From Proteobacteria bacterium UBA6908 (GTDB lineage Bacteria > Pseudomonadota > Gammaproteobacteria > Acidiferrobacterales > UBA6901): 10,421 nt of DNA. Shown one piece after another: positions 6,169 to 10,421 of the stretch. Every line of letters starts with the position of its first letter. Position 1 is the stretch's first letter. The translations under genes and the position numbers were made by a program. The stretch is from positions 1-10,421 of the forward strand of contig DKBE01000011.1 in the NCBI GenBank assembly GCA_002451085.1. Direction: 5' to 3'. The notes beneath the pieces are model-generated. The model was not told the DNA's origin. It was given only the letters and a program-made list of their open reading frames with translations, and made no database searches.

Positions 6169-7405
6169 ACCGCAGGTTCTGCTGGTAGCACCACGCGACA
6201 GTTATCGCACAGCGCCCTACATCGAAGCCGCCCGCAAGCAAGGCGTCGATTTATTGATTGCCTCCGAGGGCCGTCTGGCCCTCGCCGGAGTGGAGGCGCC
6301 AGGTGTGCAGATTGATCTGCACAATCTGGAACGCTCGCTCGAATCTCTATTGCATATCAGTGCTTCTCAAAAATTCTCTGGCGTCATCGGGACGGATGAC
6401 GCCAGTATTGAGTTGTCGTCCCACATCAGTCGCTATCTTGGTTTTCCGCATAATTCGCCGGAATCAGTACGCCTTGCGCGACGCAAAGACTTGGCCCGCG
6501 AACGGTTGGCCCAGGCCGGTGTACCGGTCCCGCCATTTTGGAGGATCGATCTGACCCGGGTTGTGGATTCTCAGATCGATCCGGTGATATATCCCTGCGT
6601 GGCAAAACCATTAGCTCTGTCGGCGAGTCGCGGTGTGATTCGCGCGAACGACCGACAGTCACTGTTACAGGCCATCGAACGAATCCGGGGTATCGTTTCC
6701 GAAAGTCGGAATCGTGATGAGCGCGATATGATGCTTGTCGAGGAGTATCTGCCGGGAACAGAGGTTGCTGTGGAGGCCCTCTTGACCCGTGGGAAGCTGG
6801 AAGTCTTGGCAATCTTCGATAAGCCGGAGCCGTTGGAGGGTCCGTATTTCGAGGAGTCGTATTACATCACGCCATCGCGTCATACCTGGGACGTGCAAGA
6901 CAAGATTGCTCAACGAGTCGCCGAGGCGTGCCGCGCATACGGCCTGTGTGAGGGACCAGTGCATGCCGAATGCCGGATCAATGAATCAGGTGTCTGGATA
7001 CTGGAGGTCGCGGCTCGCACGATCGGCGGATTGTGTGGCCGTTTGCTTCGTTTCGGGACCGGCTATGGATTGGAAGAGTTGGTATTGAACCATGCGTTAG
7101 GTCGGCGATTGGATCTGCACAGCGACCATGGGGCAGCCGGTGTATTGATGATACCGATACCGCAGGCTGGTGTATTGCGCCGCGTTGAGGGAGTGCTGGC
7201 AGCACGGCGAGTGCCACACATCGAAGACGTGGTGATCGACGTCAGGGAGGGCTATGAACTGGTGCCGTTGCCGGAGGGGGCCAGCTATCTCGGATTTATT
7301 TTTGCCCACGCGCCAACGCCGGCCGAGGTTGAAACGGCATTGCGCGCTGCCCTCGCTAATTTGAAAATCGTCGTCGCACCGATTTGGAAGGTCGATATCG
7401 GCTGA
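6158..7405 (+). CDS. ATP-grasp domain carboxylate-amine ligase of unknown substrate
   Basis: About 415 residues. The order resembles the ATP-grasp superfamily, close to biotin-carboxylase-like, carbamoyl-phosphate-synthase-like and L-amino-acid ligases. An N-terminal Rossmann-like preATP-grasp part (1-105) contains VLLVAPRD and VIGTDD. The ATP-binding part has PCVAKPLALSASRGV (Lys150), EEYLPGTEVAVEAL (195-208), HAECRI (Glu271) and ILEVAARTIGG (Glu283, Arg287), giving the expected Mg-ATP ligands. A C-terminal module (about 325-405, GVLMIPIPQAGVLRRVEG onward) looks like the LAL_C2-type domain of L-amino-acid ligases. Such enzymes join a carboxylate, activated as acyl phosphate, to an amine; the substrate cannot be read from the sequence. 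The start is uncertain: GTG 6158 gives a natural N-terminus, but GTGs at 6128 and 6137 are in frame, and the GGAGG at 6151 is too close (2 nt) to 6158. The gene overlaps the carrier gene by at least 11 bp, so they are probably co-transcribed. Confidence 0.85.
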   Translation: MDVRPQVLLVAPRDSYRTAPYIEAARKQGVDLLIASEGRLALAGVEAPGVQIDLHNLERSLESLLHISASQKFSGVIGTDDASIELSSHISRYLGFPHNSPESVRLARRKDLARERLAQAGVPVPPFWRIDLTRVVDSQIDPVIYPCVAKPLALSASRGVIRANDRQSLLQAIERIRGIVSESRNRDERDMMLVEEYLPGTEVAVEALLTRGKLEVLAIFDKPEPLEGPYFEESYYITPSRHTWDVQDKIAQRVAEACRAYGLCEGPVHAECRINESGVWILEVAARTIGGLCGRLLRFGTGYGLEELVLNHALGRRLDLHSDHGAAGVLMIPIPQAGVLRRVEGVLAARRVPHIEDVVIDVREGYELVPLPEGASYLGFIFAHAPTPAEVETALRAALANLKIVVAPIWKVDIG

Positions 7406-7438
7406 TCAGCCTATTGCCTGTGCCCGGGCAGCATTACC

Positions 7439-7458
7439 GCCTGACCGCGGGTGGAGGC
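7439..7458. repeat. Imperfect inverted repeat between the ATP-grasp gene and tRNA-Asn
   Basis: GCCT and ACC on one arm pair with GGT and AGGC on the other, with a 3-base loop and a one-against-two internal bulge. It sits between two convergent transcription units, so it could help end either transcript, but no T-run follows on either strand. Two perfect 10-bp palindromes, GCTGATCAGC (7401-7410) and TGCCCGGGCA (7421-7430), lie just before it. Confidence 0.25.
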
Positions 7459-7465
7459 AGGAAAT

Positions 7466-7541
<76 letters not shown>

Positions 7542-7557
7542 ATGTCGGGAGGCGCGT

Positions 7558-7586
7558 ATGTTACTGACCGGCTCCGGGAGGGTCAA
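7558..7586 (-). promoter_or_regulatory. Sigma70-type promoter of tRNA-Asn with GC-rich discriminator
   Basis: Minus strand: -35 TTGACC (7586-7581, 5 of 6), spacer exactly 17 bp, -10 TAACAT (7563-7558, 4 of 6). Directly after the -10 comes ACGCGCC, a GC-rich discriminator of the kind linked to stringent control of stable-RNA promoters. The predicted start near 7551 gives a leader of about 10 nt before the mature tRNA. It lies entirely between the pilin stop and the tRNA. Confidence 0.75.
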
Positions 7587-7599
7587 GGCGCGTGCCGGT

Positions 7600-8172
7600 T
7601 CACCCAGGACCGGCCGGACAGGTATTCGGCCCTTTGTCGACCCGGGCCCGCCCGGTATTGGACACCACGACGGTCCGTAGCGCGCCGGAATTCGAACCAC
7701 ACAAAACAAATGAGGCATTCGCGCCGGTGGCAAAGCCATTTGGCTGATAGGTGACATGGTCCCGGTGTGGTGAACTGTAAATCCGGACGGGCAGGGTCTT
7801 GTCGAATGCTTGCAGCAGCGGTTCTTCCGGGTCGCGAAGGTGGTTGGCATTGTCGTCGACGAATAGCAGATAGCCATGGTGCCATTCGGTGTGCGCGCCG
7901 CTGTTGCCAGCGCAGATGTTTCCATTTCGAGAGGGACAGAGCACAGCCCGTACGTTGCGCTTGATAGATTCACTGCGTGCCGTCATCAGGGCTGTGATCA
8001 GTGAATTGGCGGCGCTTGCCAGGCGTTGACGTTCAACGAGCTGCAGCAGAGAGGGTATGGTGACGGACATCATGATGCCAACCACGGTCAGAGTGACCAG
8101 GGCATTGTGCAGGCTATATCCGTTTATGGTCGAAGGGAAACAGTAACGGCCGCGCGCAGGCAAGTGTGCCAT
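7600..8172 (-). CDS. FimT/GspH-like minor type IV pilin or pseudopilin
   Basis: About 190 residues. A short basic leader ends in Gly18, followed by YSLHNALVTLTVVGIMMSVTIPSLL, a hydrophobic helix of prepilin type (about 19-43), then a polar continuation LVERQRLASAANSLITALMTARSESIKRN. This is very typical of FimT/GspH proteins, as is the later C-terminal part with PNGFA, FVLCGSNSGALRTVVVSNTGR. Such proteins are minor subunits that prime type IV pilus or type II secretion pseudopilus assembly at the inner membrane. Odd point: position +5 after the cleavage-site Gly is Asn23 instead of the near-invariant Glu. Several Cys in the globular part could form disulfides. ATG 8172 is preferred because AAGGGA lies 9 nt upstream; TTG 8181 would be too close to it. 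No other pilus genes are in the window, so this is a lone pilin gene here. Confidence 0.8.
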   Translation of the reverse strand: MAHLPARGRYCFPSTINGYSLHNALVTLTVVGIMMSVTIPSLLQLVERQRLASAANSLITALMTARSESIKRNVRAVLCPSRNGNICAGNSGAHTEWHHGYLLFVDDNANHLRDPEEPLLQAFDKTLPVRIYSSPHRDHVTYQPNGFATGANASFVLCGSNSGALRTVVVSNTGRARVDKGPNTCPAGPG

Positions 8173-8181
8173 GGGTATCAA

Positions 8182-8187
8182 TCCCTT
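8182..8187 (-). promoter_or_regulatory. Ribosome binding site of the pilin gene (AAGGGA)
   Basis: AAGGGA on the minus strand, 9 nt before ATG 8172. It decides between that ATG and the TTG at 8181, which it nearly touches. Confidence 0.55.
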
Positions 8188-8230
8188 GATAGGCTGGCCG
8201 ACCGGAGGCGATGCTAGCCGGTAACGGCAT

Positions 8231-8293
8231 CTTCAATCCATGAAGTCCGATGCTGTGAAGCATCGGTGCCTGGGCACTTTAACGCACCGTGCG
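8231..8293. repeat. Cluster of four short inverted repeats between the secreted-protein gene and the pilin gene
   Basis: Four palindromic units follow one another: CTTCA/TGAAG with a 5-base loop (8231-8245); CCGATGCT/AGCATCGG, a perfect 8-bp stem with a GTGA loop (8247-8266); GTGCC/GGCAC with a 2-base loop (8266-8277); and CGCAC/GTGCG with one central base (8283-8293). In minus-strand RNA they lie directly after the stop of the secreted-protein gene. There is no T-run after the strongest hairpin, so a simple intrinsic terminator is not supported. A 7-bp copy of the 8-bp arm, CGATGCT, recurs at 8209-8215. The rest of the non-coding stretch 8173-8301 shows only the pilin ribosome binding site. 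Confidence 0.6.
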
Positions 8294-8301
8294 GGTACGA
8301 A

Positions 8302-8934
8302 TCAACTGCCTGGTGATGGGGAAGTAACTGGTTCAAACTGGACGTGTATATTCAACCGTCCTTCAAAAGTAGTATGCAGCTGCAGGCGACCTGGCTGCAG
8401 GCGGCTCTTGGCGCGCACGGTCGTGGGTTGAACATCGACAATACGCAAACGGTCCGCGGGGTAATCAATGTCGAGCGAAAGTCGCAGCGGGAAGAAACCA
8501 TCAAGATAACGGCGCATGTATGGACCGCTGGCCAAGAGAAACAGGCCCGTGGCGGGGTCGCGTTCCAGGGCACGAAGTTCACTTTCCAGACACAATACGG
8601 CATCAGGTTTAACATCAATTGCCTGCACACTGCTGCCCTCGATCCAGGTGCGTCCGATGTTCTTCGTCTGGATGATTCTCAGGTGGCGCACCTTGCCCGG
8701 TGCAAACACAATTTGCATCGCTGTAACAGCATCCATATGTTCATGACACTGGCGGTCATGAATCCAGCCGTCAATGAGGGATTGTCGATCTATCGTGAGA
8801 TGCTTGCGATGGTGGTGCGACGGCGGACTGGGCGCTGCCTCTAGAAAATGCAGCTCGCCTTCGTTGATCTCGGCCGCACCGCTTGCGGCCACCAGCAGCC
8901 CCAGCAGAGATAGCCAGAGGCGGATCTGGAACAC
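8302..8934 (-). CDS. Unrecognised secreted protein with signal peptide
   Basis: 210 residues, family not recognised. The N-terminus is a good Sec signal peptide: MFQIR, a Leu/Ala-rich core, then AASGAAEI, with likely cleavage after Ala20 or Ala21, so the product is probably periplasmic or outer-membrane associated. No lipobox Cys is present. The mature part has a His-rich patch (HHHRKH, 40-45), a conserved-looking WIHDRQCHEHMD with Cys63, VLCLESELRAL with Cys115 (a possible disulfide partner), and a C-terminal half rich in alternating hydrophobic residues that suggests beta strands. The start is GTG at 8934, 5 bp after the aspC stop; an in-frame stop lies 8 codons upstream, so no much longer N-terminus is possible. 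The ribosome binding site is poor (AGGA about 12 nt away, within the end of aspC). It is probably co-transcribed with aspC. Confidence 0.7.
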   Translation of the reverse strand: MFQIRLWLSLLGLLVAASGAAEINEGELHFLEAAPSPPSHHHRKHLTIDRQSLIDGWIHDRQCHEHMDAVTAMQIVFAPGKVRHLRIIQTKNIGRTWIEGSSVQAIDVKPDAVLCLESELRALERDPATGLFLLASGPYMRRYLDGFFPLRLSLDIDYPADRLRIVDVQPTTVRAKSRLQPGRLQLHTTFEGRLNIHVQFEPVTSPSPGS

Positions 8935-8939
8935 GGGGG

Positions 8940-10139
8940 TCAGGTTTCCTGACTACCGAGCAGCTTCTCCAGCCGATCGAGCGCGTTATCCAGTTTTTCC
9001 CGGGCCGTGGCGAATGATAGCCGCATGTAACCTTCGGCCCCAAAGGCCGAGCCGGGCACCAGCGCAATGCCCACTTCATTCAGAATCAATTCGGCCATTT
9101 CCACGTCATTGGCGATACCGGGAAAGTTGGCCATTGCATCCTTGAAGTGAGCGAATGCATAGAATGTCCCTTGGGCCGGCAGGCACCGCACGCCGCGAAT
9201 GCGGTTCAGTCGTGACACCACGTGGTCGTGGCGTTCGTGGAACGAGTCCACCATCGGGCCCATGCAGGACTGATCGCCATTCAGGGCAGATTCAGCAGCA
9301 ACCTGGGCGATCGAATTAGGGTTGGATGTGCTCTGCGATTGTACTTTTTTCATGGCTGCAATCAGCGCCTTGGGCCCGGCGCAGTAACCGATGCGCCAGC
9401 CGGTCATGGCGTAGGCCTTGGACACCCCATTCAGCACAATGGTGCGGTCTTTGAGGTCGGGGCAGGCGTTCACGATATTGCAGAATGGCTCGTCGCTCCA
9501 CAGGATGTGTTCGTACATATCGTCGGTGGCGATCAACACATCCGGGTATTTACGCAGCACCTCTCCCAGCGCCTCGAGTTCCCGGCGGGAATAGACGGCA
9601 CCCGTCGGATTGGAGGGACTGTTGATGACCACGAGTTTAGTCTGAAATCCGATCACGGTATCCAGCTGGTCCGGGGTGATTTTGTAGCCCTGACGGATAC
9701 CGGCGGAGATGATGACTGGCGAGGCATCGGCCAGCAATACAATATCCGGATAGGACACCCAATAGGGCGCCGGGATAACGACCTCGTCGCCTTTTTCCAG
9801 TAGTGCCTGGGCAAGGTTGAAGAAACTCTGCTTGCCGCCGACCGACACCAGAATCTGGTCCGGTGTGTAGTCGAGACCATTGTCACGTTTGAATTTGTCG
9901 ATCACTGCCTGCTTGAGCGATGGCGTGCCGTCAACTTCAGTGTATTTGGTAAACCCGCTGCGGATGGCCTGAATTGCCGCTTCCTTGATATGTTGCGGGG
10001 TATCAAAATCCGGCTCGCCGGCTCCGAGGGATATCACGTCCTTGCCCTGGGCCTTGAGTTCCTTGGCGCGGGCCTCAACGGCGAGGGTCGGGGAGGGTTT
10101 GATGCGGCCAACTCGGCCAGCGAGGCGAATGGTATTCAA
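8940..10139 (-). CDS. aspC: Aspartate aminotransferase (PLP fold type I, subgroup Ib)
   Basis: About 399 residues. This cytoplasmic PLP enzyme exchanges amino groups between aspartate and 2-oxoglutarate (glutamate/oxaloacetate), feeding amino acid synthesis. Motifs in order: ISLGAGEPDFDTP near the N-terminus, TKYTEVDGTPSLKQA, NSPSNPTG with Asn177, TDDMYEH with Asp206 and Tyr209, the PLP lysine Lys241 in VSKAYAMTGWRIGY, and MRLSFA with Arg373 for the substrate carboxylate. Length and motifs match the Thermus/Bacillus-type Ib enzymes rather than E. coli AspC (Ia), so the symbol is by function. The frame is open to 10265, overlapping uvrB, but the family N-terminus starts at TTG 10139 (MNTIRLAGRVGRIKPS), with GGGA 8 nt upstream; a GTG or ATG alternative near that point is absent. 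The secreted-protein gene follows after 5 bp. Confidence 0.93.
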   Translation of the reverse strand: MNTIRLAGRVGRIKPSPTLAVEARAKELKAQGKDVISLGAGEPDFDTPQHIKEAAIQAIRSGFTKYTEVDGTPSLKQAVIDKFKRDNGLDYTPDQILVSVGGKQSFFNLAQALLEKGDEVVIPAPYWVSYPDIVLLADASPVIISAGIRQGYKITPDQLDTVIGFQTKLVVINSPSNPTGAVYSRRELEALGEVLRKYPDVLIATDDMYEHILWSDEPFCNIVNACPDLKDRTIVLNGVSKAYAMTGWRIGYCAGPKALIAAMKKVQSQSTSNPNSIAQVAAESALNGDQSCMGPMVDSFHERHDHVVSRLNRIRGVRCLPAQGTFYAFAHFKDAMANFPGIANDVEMAELILNEVGIALVPGSAFGAEGYMRLSFATAREKLDNALDRLEKLLGSQET

Positions 10140-10173
10140 GCGGACGGTCCCAAGTGCTGTATAAAATTGCGCT

Positions 10174-10201
10174 AATATACCTGCTGCTGCCTGTCTGCCA
10201 T
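10174..10201 (-). promoter_or_regulatory. Candidate promoter of the aminotransferase gene
   Basis: Minus strand: -10 TATATT (10179-10174, 5 of 6) with a weak -35 ATGGCA (10201-10196, 4 of 6) and a 16-bp spacer, giving a leader of about 28 nt to TTG 10139. The 67-bp region between the divergent starts must also hold any uvrB promoter; TATAAA at 10160-10165 (+) is a possible -10 for it, without a good -35. Confidence 0.4.
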
Positions 10202-10206
10202 AGAGC

Positions 10207-10421
10207 ATGAATCCATTCCGCCTTGAAAGCCCGTTCCAGCCCGCCGGTGACCAGCCGGCGGCCATTCGTGCGCTGATTGAGGGCTTGCAGGACGGCGAGG
10301 CGTTTCAGACGCTGCTGGGGGTAACCGGTTCCGGCAAGACCTTCACCATCGCCAATGTGGTTCAGGCAGTCCAGCGTCCAACATTGATTCTGGCGCCGAA
10401 CAAGACCCTGGCCGCGCAGCT
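10207..10421 (+). CDS. uvrB: Excinuclease ABC subunit B, N-terminal part, cut by the window end
   Basis: 71 codons are visible of a protein usually about 670 residues long. UvrB is the helicase-like damage-verifying subunit of nucleotide excision repair; with UvrA it loads on lesions and recruits UvrC. The N-terminus [23 protein letters not shown], the Walker A motif [16 protein letters not shown] and [12 protein letters not shown] are diagnostic. The start is ATG 10207; the upstream ribosome binding site is weak (AGAG very close). It is divergent from the aminotransferase gene with 67 bp between start codons. Confidence 0.96.
   Translation, partial: MNPFRLESPFQPAGDQPAAIRALIEGLQDGEAFQTLLGVTGSGKTFTIANVVQAVQRPTLILAPNKTLAAQ

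Noticed and set aside
8247..8266. Intrinsic terminator at the perfect 8-bp hairpin
   Set aside because: The stem is good, but no T-run follows on either strand, so it is listed as an inverted repeat only.
10140..10265. Aminotransferase start at 10265, within uvrB
   Set aside because: The extra 42 residues have no family similarity and would overlap the uvrB start; TTG 10139 gives the usual length.

Overview
The window is about 10.4 kb of chromosomal, mostly housekeeping DNA from a gammaproteobacterium. The series lepA, lepB, DUF4845 gene, rnc, era, recO, pdxJ, acpS is the classical gammaproteobacterial order. The DUF4845 gene between lepB and rnc, and the divergent aspC/uvrB pair, point to a Pseudomonas-, Xanthomonas- or Chromatiales-like lineage rather than enterics. 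I cannot name a genus. I see no insertion sequence, phage, CRISPR or rRNA.

Layout. Positions 1-5377 (+) are one dense operon-like run: the 3' part of lepA, lepB (signal peptidase I), a small one-TM DUF4845 protein, rnc, era, recO, pdxJ and acpS. Genes are separated by 0-31 bp or overlap by 3-8 bp, and several use TTG or GTG starts inside the previous stop codon, which suggests translational coupling. Positions 5392-5676 (-) hold yggX, convergent with acpS. A compact divergent promoter region (about 5704-5752) separates yggX from an A-type Fe-S carrier gene (5782-6168, +) with an unusual Gly/Cys-rich tail. The start of an ATP-grasp ligase gene of unknown substrate (6158-7405, +) overlaps the end of the carrier gene. 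On the minus strand come a complete tRNA-Asn(GUU) with encoded CCA and its own promoter (7466-7586), a FimT/GspH-like minor pilin gene lacking the usual Glu+5 (7600-8172), a stretch with four close inverted repeats (8231-8293), an unrecognised secreted-protein gene (8302-8934) and an aspartate aminotransferase gene (8940-10139). The window ends in the first 71 codons of uvrB (+), divergent from aspC.

How the genes work together. The left operon combines ribosome and RNA functions (LepA, RNase III, Era), protein export (LepB), DNA repair (RecO), PLP synthesis (PdxJ) and acyl-carrier activation (AcpS). YggX and the A-type carrier are back-to-back iron/Fe-S genes whose promoters overlap in their -35 regions, so joint regulation is plausible. 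AspC is a PLP enzyme that would consume the cofactor made through PdxJ, but the two are not linked in one operon.

Nothing here looks like a wholly new defence or mobile system. The least explained parts are the A-type carrier/ATP-grasp pair with its G-rich gene overlap, the pilin with a non-canonical N-terminus, the secreted protein next to aspC, and the inverted-repeat cluster between that gene and the pilin gene.
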